From an uncultured Oscillospiraceae bacterium (GTDB lineage Bacteria; Bacillota; Clostridia; Oscillospirales; Oscillospiraceae): a stretch of DNA of 36,291 nt. Shown here piece after piece: positions 14,989 to 22,390 of this stretch (position 1 is the first letter of the stretch; each line of letters begins with the position of its first letter). Below the pieces are notes generated by a model that was given only the letters and a program-made list of their open reading frames with translations, searched no databases and had not been told where the DNA came from. The stretch lies in contig CATNCS010000019.1 in the NCBI GenBank assembly GCA_950097245.1, forward strand, positions 1 to 36,291. The letters are read 5' to 3'. Made by a program: the position numbers and the translations under genes.

Positions 14989-15018
14989 TTGACCAACGGG
15001 CTGCGGACACTGTATGAT
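14989..15018 (+). promoter_or_regulatory. Promoter of the aminotransferase operon
   Basis: -35 TTGACC (14989-14994), 18-bp spacer, -10 TATGAT (15013-15018). Transcription would start near 15025. Confidence 0.65.
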
Positions 15019-15072
15019 ACTCAGGAAGAATCCCCTCTATATTGAAAGATGAGAGAAAAGAGGTTTTGTCAT

Positions 15073-16251
15073 ATGCCAGGCTTGAGCAATCGGGTGCAGA
15101 CCTTTACCGACTCCGTCATCCGCCGCATGACCCGCATCAGCGACGAGCACGGGGCCATCAACCTGTCCCAGGGCTTTCCGGACTTCGACCCGCCCAGGGA
15201 GATTCTGGACACGCTGGCCAAAGCGGCCTACGCCGGCCCTCACCAGTACTCCATCACCTTCGGCGCGGAGAACTTCCGCCAGGCCCTGGCCAAGAAGCAG
15301 GGCAGGGCCATCGGCCGGGAGATCGACCCGGAGACCGAGATCGTGGTCACCTGCGGCGGCACCGAGGCCATGATGTGCGCCATGATGACCATCTGCAACC
15401 CCGGGGACAAGGTGCTGGTTTTCTCCCCCTTCTATGAAAACTACGGCGCAGACGCCATCCTGTCCGGGGCCGACCCCATCTACATCCCCCTGGTGCCCCC
15501 GGAGTACCACTTCGATATGGGGCTGGTGGAGGAGGGCTTCCGGCAGGGGGCCAAGGCCATCATCGTTTGCAACCCCTCCAACCCCTGCGGCAAGGTGTTC
15601 TCCCGGGAGGAGCTGCTGGGCATCGGGGAGCTGGCCCTGAAGTACGACGCCTTTGTGGTCACCGACGAGGTCTATGAGCACATGGTGTACGCCCCATACA
15701 AGCACACCTGCATGGCCTCTCTGCCCGGAATGTTTGACCACACCATCACCTGCAACTCCCTGTCCAAAACCTACTCCATCACCGGCTGGCGGCTGGGCTA
15801 CCTGGTGGGGCCGGAGGAGGTGGTGGAGGGGGCCAAGAAGGTCCACGACTTCCTCACCGTGGGGGCGGCCGCCCCCCTTCAGGAGGCCGCGGTCACCGGC
15901 CTGGAGTTCCCCCGGAGCTACTACGACCAGCTGCTGGACACCTACACCCGCAAGCGGCAGTACTTTCTGGACGGCCTGGACCGCATCGGCCTGAAGCACA
16001 ACGTCCCCCAGGGCACCTACTTCGTCCTCATCGACATCCAGGATTTTCTGGACCTGCCCCGGCTCAAGGGCTGGACCGACCTGGAGTTCTGCGAGTGGAT
16101 GATTGTCAACATCGGGGTGGCCGCTGTGCCCGGCTCCAGCTTTTTCAAGGAGCCGGTAAATCACCTGATCCGCCTCCACTTCGCCCGGGAGGAATCCACC
16201 ATTGACGAGGCCCTCTCCCGCCTGTCCAGGCTGACGGAGCTGCTGAAATGA
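15073..16251 (+). CDS. PLP-dependent class I/II aminotransferase
   Basis: A fold-type I aminotransferase of 392 residues that moves an amino group from an amino acid to a 2-oxo acid. Visible features are the substrate-binding LSQGFPDFDPP (31-41), the PLP-phosphate region TCGGTEAM, NPSNPCGK (168-175), the PLP-ring aspartate D198 in TDEVYEHM, and the Schiff-base lysine K232 in NSLSKTYSITGWRLGY. The overall style is that of the MtnE/KAT/AraT-like group; substrate cannot be assigned. The ATG at 15073 is preferred over one at 15049 because AAAGAGG lies about ten bases upstream. Its stop overlaps the next start (ATGA), so it is translationally coupled to an alcohol dehydrogenase, with a permease third. 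Confidence 0.9.
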   Translation: MPGLSNRVQTFTDSVIRRMTRISDEHGAINLSQGFPDFDPPREILDTLAKAAYAGPHQYSITFGAENFRQALAKKQGRAIGREIDPETEIVVTCGGTEAMMCAMMTICNPGDKVLVFSPFYENYGADAILSGADPIYIPLVPPEYHFDMGLVEEGFRQGAKAIIVCNPSNPCGKVFSREELLGIGELALKYDAFVVTDEVYEHMVYAPYKHTCMASLPGMFDHTITCNSLSKTYSITGWRLGYLVGPEEVVEGAKKVHDFLTVGAAAPLQEAAVTGLEFPRSYYDQLLDTYTRKRQYFLDGLDRIGLKHNVPQGTYFVLIDIQDFLDLPRLKGWTDLEFCEWMIVNIGVAAVPGSSFFKEPVNHLIRLHFAREESTIDEALSRLSRLTELLK

Positions 16252-17330
16252 TGGAGACAAAATCTGTATTTTTCTGCAATTACTCCGTGGGGACAGAGGT
16301 GTACAGCCTGGTCCCGGAGGTGTGCCGCCCCTTTGGCACAAGGGCGCTGCTCATCGGCGGCAGGAAGGCCATGGCGGCCGGCCTGTCCGGGCTGGAGGCG
16401 GCCCTGGCGGGCAGCGGGCTGGAGATTCTTCAGGCGGCGGAGTTCGGCGGGGACTGCACGGTGGAGCAGGGAGAGCACTGGGCCCGGTGTGCCAAAGCGT
16501 CGGGGGCGGATATGATCTTCGGCATGGGGGGCGGCAAGGCCCTGGACACCGCCAAGCTGGCTGCCTTCCAGGCCGGTCTGCCGGTGTTCACCTTCCCCAC
16601 CATCGCGGCCACCTGCGCCGGCACCACCGCCCTGTCGGTGGTCTACCGGGAGGACGGGAGCTTCTCCCACTTCGCCTTCTACCCCCGGCCCGCCCGGCAC
16701 TGCTTTATCCACCTGGACATCCTGGCCCGCGCCCCCTGGCAGTACCTCCAGGCGGGGATGGGAGACACCATGGGCAAGTTCTTTGAGTGCCACTTCGCCG
16801 CCCGGGGGGACGCCCTGGCCCACAGCTCCGCCCTGGGGCGGGAGATCAGCAACATGTGCTACGCCCCTCTGGTGGAGCACGGGGTTCAGGCCCTGGCCGA
16901 CTGCAAGTCGGGCCGGGCCACCCACGCCCTGGAGCAGGCCGTGCTGGCCAACGTCGTCAGCACAGGGCTTGTCTCCCTGCTGGTGCTGGACCAGTACAAC
17001 TGCGCCGTCGCCCACTCGGTTTACTACGGACTGGTCCTCCTCCCCGGCTTTGAGGAGAAGTATCTCCACGGCAATGTGGTGGCCTACGGCGTGCTGGTCC
17101 AGCTGGCGGTGGACCGGGACTGGGACCGCGCCCGGGAATTGAAGGCCTTTCTCCGTCAGCTGGACATCCCCGCCACCCTGGGGGAGATGGGCGTCCCCCT
17201 GAACCGTGAGGTCCTGGCGCCCGTCCTGCGGGAGACGGTGGCGGGCCCGGACATGGAGCACATCCCCTACCCGGTGACAGAGGACATGATCTATCAGGCC
17301 ATGGAGGCCGTGGAGCGTATGACCCTGTAA
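16248..17330 (+). CDS. Iron-containing alcohol dehydrogenase family / glycerol dehydrogenase-like oxidoreductase
   Basis: A group III (Fe/Zn-dependent, NAD(P)-linked) dehydrogenase of 360 residues. The nucleotide-binding loop is GMGGGKALDTAK (92-103). Metal-ligand candidates in family order are D173 (GMGDTMGKF), H256 (NCAVAHSVYYGL) and H274 (YLHGNVVAYG). The closest style is glycerol dehydrogenase or the short Fe-ADHs acting on small hydroxy compounds; the substrate is unknown. The start ATG overlaps the aminotransferase stop by four bases, so both are made in step. Together with the permease they suggest an uptake-transamination-reduction route for an amino acid (inference). Confidence 0.87.
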   Translation: MMETKSVFFCNYSVGTEVYSLVPEVCRPFGTRALLIGGRKAMAAGLSGLEAALAGSGLEILQAAEFGGDCTVEQGEHWARCAKASGADMIFGMGGGKALDTAKLAAFQAGLPVFTFPTIAATCAGTTALSVVYREDGSFSHFAFYPRPARHCFIHLDILARAPWQYLQAGMGDTMGKFFECHFAARGDALAHSSALGREISNMCYAPLVEHGVQALADCKSGRATHALEQAVLANVVSTGLVSLLVLDQYNCAVAHSVYYGLVLLPGFEEKYLHGNVVAYGVLVQLAVDRDWDRARELKAFLRQLDIPATLGEMGVPLNREVLAPVLRETVAGPDMEHIPYPVTEDMIYQAMEAVERMTL

Positions 17331-17355
17331 TTTGTTGCAAGGAGAGAGAAATACC

Positions 17356-18699
17356 ATGACAAAAAGCTATGTTAACAGCAAAAACATGATGAAATTCCTT
17401 TTGGGCTCCGCCCTGGGCATTCTGATGTTCCTGGTGCCCATCCCCCAGGGTGACTCCTTTACCACCCTGCTGGATTTTGTCAAGTCCTTTCTCAAGGACC
17501 TGTTTGGGGCCAGCCTGAACTACATCCTGGTGGTCATTATTGTGGGCTCCGCCGTTCTGACGGTGTACGACTACATCTGCAAGCCGGACTGGATTCGGAA
17601 GAACCACTACTTGAGCAAGGCCTTCTGCTCCACCCCCCTGTATCTGGTCTCCAAGATTCTGGGCGCGGTATTCATCGTGATGGTGGTGTTCCATGTTGGG
17701 CCGGAGTACATCACCTCCGTGGACACCGGGGCCACCATGGCGGACCTGTGCGCCACCCTGTTCTGCATTGTGCTGGGCTTCAGCTTCTTTCTCCCCTTCC
17801 TGACGGACTGCGGAATTATGGAGTTTCTGGGCGTTCTCCTCAAGCCGGTGGTGCGGCCCCTGTTCCACGTGCCCGGCCGGGCCTCCATCGACCTGATCGC
17901 CTCCTGGTTCGGCGCCTCCAACGCCGCCGTCATCCTCACCCGGGAGCAGTACATGAAGGGCTTCTACACCAAGCGTGAGGCCGGCTATATTATGACCAAC
18001 TTCTCCATCGTGTCCATCCCCTTCTGCCTGCTGATTGCCAACACTGTGGGTATCTCCAGCCTCTTCCCGCCCTTCTACCTGTGCATCTGTGTGGTGGGTG
18101 TAATTCTGGCCGTGGTCCTCGCCCGGATTCCCCCTATCCGCACCCTGCCCGACACCTATCAGGAGCAGGTGGGCAAGCAGATTAACGAGGATGTCCCCCA
18201 GCAGACCAGCCTGATGAACTACGCCCTGGAGAGCAGCTGCAGGCGGGCGGAGAGCTTCCGGCTGAAAAACGTGGTCTCCGGCGGCATGGAGGTGCTGATG
18301 GGGATGTACTTTGATCTGATCCCCATTGTCATCTCCTGGGGCACCATTGTGCTGATGATCGCAACCTACACCCCTCTGTTCCAGTGGATTTCCTACCCCA
18401 TGGGGCTGTACCTCCAGCTTTTCGGTGTGGAGGAGGCCTTCGCCGTGGCCCCCGCCACCCTGATCGGCTTTACCGATATGTTCGTCCCCGCCCTGCTCAT
18501 CACCGGCGTCTCCGCCGTAAAGACCAAGTTCATCATCGGTGTGCTCTCCCTGGTGCAGATCATCTATATGACAGAGGTGGGAGCCATCATCATTAAGAGC
18601 GAGATCCCCCTGAATTTCATCAAGCTGTTTATCATCTTTATGGAGCGCACCCTGATCGCCATTCCTCTGATTGTCCTGTTCGCCAACCTGGTTCTGTAA
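17356..18699 (+). CDS. YjiH-family membrane protein (nucleoside-recognition/Gate domain transporter)
   Basis: A 447-residue integral membrane protein with about ten hydrophobic segments. It carries the Gate-domain (nucleoside recognition) pattern, with FSFFLPFLTDCGIMEFLG and an internal second half MEVLMGMYFDLIPIVISWGTIVLM, and the family-typical FTDMFVPALL. YjiH proteins are uncharacterised or weakly characterised transporters. Gene context suggests this one carries the amino acid or keto-acid handled by the preceding two enzymes. The ATG at 17356 has an AAGGAGAGA RBS, 25 bp after the dehydrogenase stop. Confidence 0.85.
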   Translation: MTKSYVNSKNMMKFLLGSALGILMFLVPIPQGDSFTTLLDFVKSFLKDLFGASLNYILVVIIVGSAVLTVYDYICKPDWIRKNHYLSKAFCSTPLYLVSKILGAVFIVMVVFHVGPEYITSVDTGATMADLCATLFCIVLGFSFFLPFLTDCGIMEFLGVLLKPVVRPLFHVPGRASIDLIASWFGASNAAVILTREQYMKGFYTKREAGYIMTNFSIVSIPFCLLIANTVGISSLFPPFYLCICVVGVILAVVLARIPPIRTLPDTYQEQVGKQINEDVPQQTSLMNYALESSCRRAESFRLKNVVSGGMEVLMGMYFDLIPIVISWGTIVLMIATYTPLFQWISYPMGLYLQLFGVEEAFAVAPATLIGFTDMFVPALLITGVSAVKTKFIIGVLSLVQIIYMTEVGAIIIKSEIPLNFIKLFIIFMERTLIAIPLIVLFANLVL

Positions 18700-18717
18700 A
18701 AAACGCTCCCTGGCAGG

Positions 18718-18749
18718 CGGCGCCTCCCCCAAATACGGGGGAGGCGCCG
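18718..18749. terminator. Terminator after the YjiH gene, convergent with the next gene
   Basis: A perfect 13-bp stem CGGCGCCTCCCCC / GGGGGAGGCGCCG with loop AAATAC. The following TCCTATATAGG is only partly T-rich. It can serve both converging genes. Confidence 0.65.
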
Positions 18750-18751
18750 TC

Positions 18752-19213
18752 CTATATAGGCGTGGGACCCAGCTTTTCCGGCGGGAGGCCCAGCAGCAGC
18801 AGCGCCCCGGCGGCGGCCAGGGCGGACAGCTCATCCTCCCCCGGCGCCAGGGAGACGGGGAACTCCTGCCGCTCCACCACCTGGCCGTCCACCGTCACCA
18901 GCTCCCGCTGGAGAGCGGCCCACAGAGTATCCCCCTCCCGGCTGGAGATGGTCAGGCTGTCCCGGGGTGAGGACCCGTAGCTCACCGCGCTGGCCGCCTG
19001 GGGAGGCGTCCCCCTCATCCCGCCGGGCAGGAGCACTGTGCGGCACTGCCTGGGCAGGGGGATTCCCCTGGCCGCGGCCTGAGGCGACACCACCAGCAGC
19101 GCCGGATGGTCCACGCTGGCGCACTGGCCCCGCAGGCCGCCCCAGGCCCGCAGCTGCCGCAAAATGGACTGCTCAATGCCCTCTCCGGCCTCCAGTACCT
19201 GTAAACACTCCAT
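18752..19213 (-). CDS. Hypothetical protein
   Basis: A 153-residue protein that I do not recognise. It begins MECLQVLEAGEGIEQSILRQL and has an alternating hydrophobic middle (ALLVVSPQAAARG, TVLLPGGMRG) and a C-terminal DELSALAAAGALLLLGLPPEKL. The last stretch is hydrophobic but short and Pro-bounded, so it is not clearly a membrane helix. The start has an AGGAAAGGAGAG RBS. It lies alone on the minus strand between two rightward operons. Codon use is like that of its neighbours, so it is probably a real lineage-specific gene. Confidence 0.68.
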   Translation of the reverse strand: MECLQVLEAGEGIEQSILRQLRAWGGLRGQCASVDHPALLVVSPQAAARGIPLPRQCRTVLLPGGMRGTPPQAASAVSYGSSPRDSLTISSREGDTLWAALQRELVTVDGQVVERQEFPVSLAPGEDELSALAAAGALLLLGLPPEKLGPTPI

Positions 19214-19264
19214 AATTCCTCTCTCCTTTCCGGTGAGTTTGCGCAGTTTCGCCCATTTTATGCG

Positions 19265-19294
19265 TTGACTTTTCCCCCGCCTTTCTGGTAATAT
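19265..19294 (+). promoter_or_regulatory. Promoter of the topoisomerase operon
   Basis: -35 TTGACT (19265-19270), 18-bp spacer, -10 TAATAT (19289-19294), about 50 bp before the ATG at 19347. Confidence 0.65.
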
Positions 19295-19346
19295 GTAGGC
19301 TGATAGATTGGGTTTATATGCTCAGTGGAAAATGTGAGGTATCACC

Positions 19347-21329
19347 ATGGCACAGAAGAAAAACTACGGCAACGACTCCATCTCCGCCCTGAAGGGGGCC
19401 GACCGGGTGCGCAAGCGCCCGGGAGTTATCTTCGGCTCCGACGGGCTGGAGGGCTGCGAGCACGCCGTCTTTGAAATCATGTCCAACGCCATCGACGAGG
19501 CCCGGGAGGGCCACGGCTCTCTGATTACCGTCACCCGGTTTGAGGACGGCTCCATCCAGGTGGAGGACCAGGGCCGGGGCTGTCCGGTGGACTGGAATGA
19601 GAAGGAGCAGAAGTTCAACTGGGAGCTGGTCTTCTGCGAGCTCTACGCCGGCGGCAAGTACGACAACGAGGGCGGGGACAACTACGAGTACTCCCTGGGC
19701 CTCAACGGCCTGGGCTCCTGCGCCACCCAGTACGCCAGCGAGTTTATGGACGTCACCGTGTGGCGGGAGGGGAAAAAGTATTCCCTCCACTTCGAGAAGG
19801 GGGAGAACATCGGCGGGCTGAAATCCGAGCCCACCGACCGGGGCAAAAAGACGGGCACCACCATCCGCTGGAAGCCCGACCTGGAGGTGTTCACCGACAT
19901 CAGCATCCCGGTGGACTACTACCTGGACGTGATGAAGCGCCAGGCGGTGGTCAACGCCGGGGTGACCTTCCGGTTCCGGAACCAGGCGGGTGGAAAATTC
20001 GAGACCACCGACTTCCAGTATGAAAACGGCATTGTGGACTATGTCACCGAGCTGGCCGGAGAGGACGCCCTCACCACCCCGGTGTTCTGGCAGACCGAGC
20101 GGAAGGGCAAGGACCGGGCGGACAAGCCCGAGTACAAGGTGAAGCTGTCTGTCTCCTTCTGCTTCTCCAACAAGGTGCAGGTGGTGGAGCACTACCACAA
20201 CTCCTCCTGGCTGGAGCACGGCGGCTCCCCGGAGAAGGCCATGCGCTCCGCCTTCGTCTCCGCCATCGACGGCTGGCTCAAGGGGCAGAACAAGTACACC
20301 AAGGGTGAGAGCAAAATCACCTTCCCCGACATCCAGGACGCCCTGGTGCTGGTGAGCAACAACTTCTCTACCCAGACCTCCTACGAGAACCAGACCAAGA
20401 AGGCCATCAACAACAGGTTCGTCCAGGAGGCCATGACGGAATTTCTCCGGGCTCAGATGGAGGTCTACTTCATCGAAAACCCCGCCGACGCCCAGAAGAT
20501 CGCCGAGCAGGTTTTAATCAACAAGCGGGCCCGGGAGAACGCGGAAAAGACCCGGCTGAACATCAAAAAGAAGCTCACCGGCTCCATGGACATCTCCAAC
20601 CGGGTACAGAAGTTTGTCCCCTGCCGCACCCGGGACGTGAACCGCAGCGAGCTGTATATCGTGGAGGGCGACTCGGCTCTGGGCAGCGTGAAGCAGGCCC
20701 GGGACGGGGAGTTTCAGGCCATCATGCCCATCCGGGGCAAGATTCTCAACTGCCTTAAAGCGGACTACGGCAAAATCTTCAAGAGCGAGATCATCACCGA
20801 CCTGCTGAAGGTGCTGGGCTGCGGGGTGGAGGTCCACGACAAGCGGGCCAAGGACATGGCCGCCTTTGACCTCAGCGCCCTGCGGTGGAACAAAATCGTC
20901 ATCTGCACCGACGCCGACGTGGACGGCTTCCAGATCCGCACCCTGGTGCTCACCATGCTCTACCGCCTCACCCCCACCCTGATTCAGGAGGGGTACGTCT
21001 ATATCGCCGAGTCCCCCCTGTTCGAGATCACCTGCAAGGAGAAGACCTGGTTCGCCTACTCCAACAAGGAGAAGGACGACATTGTGGCCACCCTCCAGGG
21101 GAAAAAGTACGACGTCCAGCGCTCCAAGGGCCTGGGCGAGAACGAGCCGGAGATGATGTGGCTGACCACCATGTCCCCCGACACCCGGCGGCTCATCAAG
21201 GTGGTGCCCGAGGACATCGAACAGACCGCCCGGATGTTTGACCTCCTCCTGGGGGACGACCTCACCGGCCGAAAGAACCACATCGCCGACCACGGCCACG
21301 AGTTTTTGGAGCTGGCGGATATTTCGTAG
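19347..21329 (+). CDS. Type IIA DNA topoisomerase subunit B, divergent ParE/GyrB-like
   Basis: The ATPase subunit of a type II topoisomerase, 660 residues. The GHKL ATP site is present: E43 and N47 in VFEIMSNAIDEA, VEDQGRGC (73-80) and a modified lid GLNGLGS (119-125; usual GxHGVG). The transducer lysine is in ENQTKKAI (K352). The TOPRIM motifs are EGDSALGS (441-448; usual EGDSAGGS) and DADVDG (523-528). These departures place it outside standard gyrase and topoisomerase IV, so it is probably the extra clostridial pair. Its partner is at 22365. Unusually, two other genes separate the pair, one of them a RAYT transposase. Confidence 0.9.
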   Translation: MAQKKNYGNDSISALKGADRVRKRPGVIFGSDGLEGCEHAVFEIMSNAIDEAREGHGSLITVTRFEDGSIQVEDQGRGCPVDWNEKEQKFNWELVFCELYAGGKYDNEGGDNYEYSLGLNGLGSCATQYASEFMDVTVWREGKKYSLHFEKGENIGGLKSEPTDRGKKTGTTIRWKPDLEVFTDISIPVDYYLDVMKRQAVVNAGVTFRFRNQAGGKFETTDFQYENGIVDYVTELAGEDALTTPVFWQTERKGKDRADKPEYKVKLSVSFCFSNKVQVVEHYHNSSWLEHGGSPEKAMRSAFVSAIDGWLKGQNKYTKGESKITFPDIQDALVLVSNNFSTQTSYENQTKKAINNRFVQEAMTEFLRAQMEVYFIENPADAQKIAEQVLINKRARENAEKTRLNIKKKLTGSMDISNRVQKFVPCRTRDVNRSELYIVEGDSALGSVKQARDGEFQAIMPIRGKILNCLKADYGKIFKSEIITDLLKVLGCGVEVHDKRAKDMAAFDLSALRWNKIVICTDADVDGFQIRTLVLTMLYRLTPTLIQEGYVYIAESPLFEITCKEKTWFAYSNKEKDDIVATLQGKKYDVQRSKGLGENEPEMMWLTTMSPDTRRLIKVVPEDIEQTARMFDLLLGDDLTGRKNHIADHGHEFLELADIS

Positions 21330-21338
21330 GAGGCTGCA

Positions 21339-21767
21339 ATGAAAAAAAGAGTGCTTCCCATTCTCTGCGTTCTGCTTTTGGTCTCCACCGCCGTCTTCGC
21401 CGCGCTCTGGCGGCAGGAGGCGGCCCGGAACGAGGATACCCTGCGGCGGATGTGGCTTTCCGCGGCATCGTCGGGGGAGAGCATCGTAACAGAGTACCGG
21501 CAGGCCGGCTTGGAGATTCCATACTGTCAGGTTATCTCTGAGCTGCTGGTGATGGAGCGTGCCCTCCTATTGGCAGAGGGTACGGGACCGGACTACACCG
21601 ATTTAAATGCGGTTTACGGAATTTTGTCCCTGTACCCGGAGCGGTGCCCCGATGTGACAGAGGAGCTGCTCCTGGTCTTTCAGACCGCCTCTCAAGAGGA
21701 GCTGGACGGCTCAAATTGGCCTCTGCGGGTGAACGAACTGCGGAATATATTGGAGTATGGACGATGA
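21339..21767 (+). CDS. Membrane-anchored hypothetical protein
   Basis: A 142-residue protein with an N-terminal hydrophobic anchor (MKKRVLPILCVLLLVSTAVFA) and a helical exported region rich in Leu, Glu and Arg. No known domain is recognised. An AGGAGG RBS precedes the ATG, which lies nine bases after the topoisomerase B stop. Its stop overlaps the start of the RAYT gene as ATGA, suggesting translational coupling. It could be a cell-surface protein or a signal-anchored regulator; nothing in the sequence decides this. Confidence 0.72.
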   Translation: MKKRVLPILCVLLLVSTAVFAALWRQEAARNEDTLRRMWLSAASSGESIVTEYRQAGLEIPYCQVISELLVMERALLLAEGTGPDYTDLNAVYGILSLYPERCPDVTEELLLVFQTASQEELDGSNWPLRVNELRNILEYGR

Positions 21768-22390
21768 AGGAGGAACTGCGGACCCGAAAAGAAACCCGGC
21801 TGAAAAATTATGACTACAGCCAGGTGGGATATTATTTTGTCACGATTTGCACCCAGGTGCGGTATGAAAATATCCTGTGCGAAATTGTGCCTTTCTCTTG
21901 CGAACGGCCGGCCACAGAGGGTCGGCCCTACAGGGGTGCTGTTCCTTCGGTAGGGGGCGGCCTCTGTGCCGCCCCGCTTTCCCCAAACCGTGCCGCCCCG
22001 CTCCTCCAACCTATGGCATCTATCACATTAACAAGCTTAGGACAATTTGTTCACACTTCTATCAACCAAATCCCTGTTATAAATCCCGGCGTTTCTGTTG
22101 ATACCTACACAATCATGCCAGATCATATCCACATGGTCTTAAATCTGACGGGGCGGCACGGAGGCCGCCCCCTACCCAGCATTATTGGACGATTCAAGTC
22201 TTACACAGATCACTGCTATCGAAAAAACGGCTCTCCCCTCGGCCCGTACTTTTGGCAAGAGGGCTATCACGACCACATTATCCGCAACGACGCTGATTTA
22301 CAGGCAATTCGTGAATACATTCAAAACAATCCGCTCAAATGGATTTTAGATAGGACGGAAGCAAATGGCCAAGAAGAAAACGCCAAATGA
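21764..22390 (+). CDS. REP-associated tyrosine transposase (RAYT, IS200/Y1-like HUH nuclease)
   Basis: A 208-residue single-strand DNA nuclease of the Y1_Tnp/RAYT class, which in other bacteria cuts REP hairpins. The N-terminus has the family opener RLKNYDYSQVGYYFVTICTQ (12-31). The metal-binding HUH motif is MPDHIHMVL (H121, H123), and the catalytic tyrosine candidate is Y168 in WQEGYHDHIIR, followed by the RAYT-typical REYIQNNPLKW (183-193). The reading frame carries three REP hairpins, which encode residues about 48-73 and 129-138, so two surface loops are REP-derived. It overlaps the upstream gene by four bases and the topoisomerase A start by 26. Whether it is domesticated or still mobile is unknown; no terminal IS ends are visible. 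Confidence 0.9.
   Translation: MKEELRTRKETRLKNYDYSQVGYYFVTICTQVRYENILCEIVPFSCERPATEGRPYRGAVPSVGGGLCAAPLSPNRAAPLLQPMASITLTSLGQFVHTSINQIPVINPGVSVDTYTIMPDHIHMVLNLTGRHGGRPLPSIIGRFKSYTDHCYRKNGSPLGPYFWQEGYHDHIIRNDADLQAIREYIQNNPLKWILDRTEANGQEENAK
21906..21931 (-). repeat. REP unit C1 inside the RAYT gene
   Basis: Read on the minus strand it is GTAG then GGCCGACC / GGCCGGCC (one mismatch) with loop CTCTGT, the loop shared with copies C2, D and E. It is in frame within the transposase coding region. Confidence 0.65.
21950..21977 (+). repeat. REP unit C2 inside the RAYT gene
   Basis: GTAG followed by GGGGCGGC / GCCGCCCC with loop CTCTGT. It is almost identical to the left unit of element E at 30311. 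It encodes part of VGGGLCAAP in the transposase. Confidence 0.8.
22149..22175 (-). repeat. REP unit C3 inside the RAYT gene
   Basis: A reverse-oriented unit ending in CTAC, stem GGGGCGGC / GCCGCCCC around ACGGAG. With C2 it forms a split inverted pair about 170 bp apart that brackets the HUH motif of the gene. It encodes GRHGGRPLP. Confidence 0.75.

Larger units (their letters stand above)
14345..15072. other. Long divergent intergenic control region (liv operon / aminotransferase operon)
   Basis: These 728 bp hold no gene I can support. The part from 14440 to 15040 is much more AT-rich than the coding sequence on either side. Short open frames on both strands lack RBSs and have improbable composition. 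What it does hold is a cluster of TGGACA sites (14478-14655), two ARG-box-like palindromes (14922-14981) and a good rightward promoter (14989-15018). I could not find a convincing -35/-10 pair for livJ; CTGACC-18-TATTAC on the minus strand near 14390-14420 is a weak candidate. Confidence 0.6.

Noticed and set aside
14451-15017. Short open frames in the liv/aminotransferase divergent region.
   Set aside because: No RBS, unlikely composition, and they overlap promoter and operator-like sequence.
21990-22002. A repeat of GTGCCGCCCCGCT after REP unit C2, possibly a fourth unit in the RAYT gene.
   Set aside because: It has the right side of a hairpin only, with no GTAG head or partner; at most a decayed fragment.
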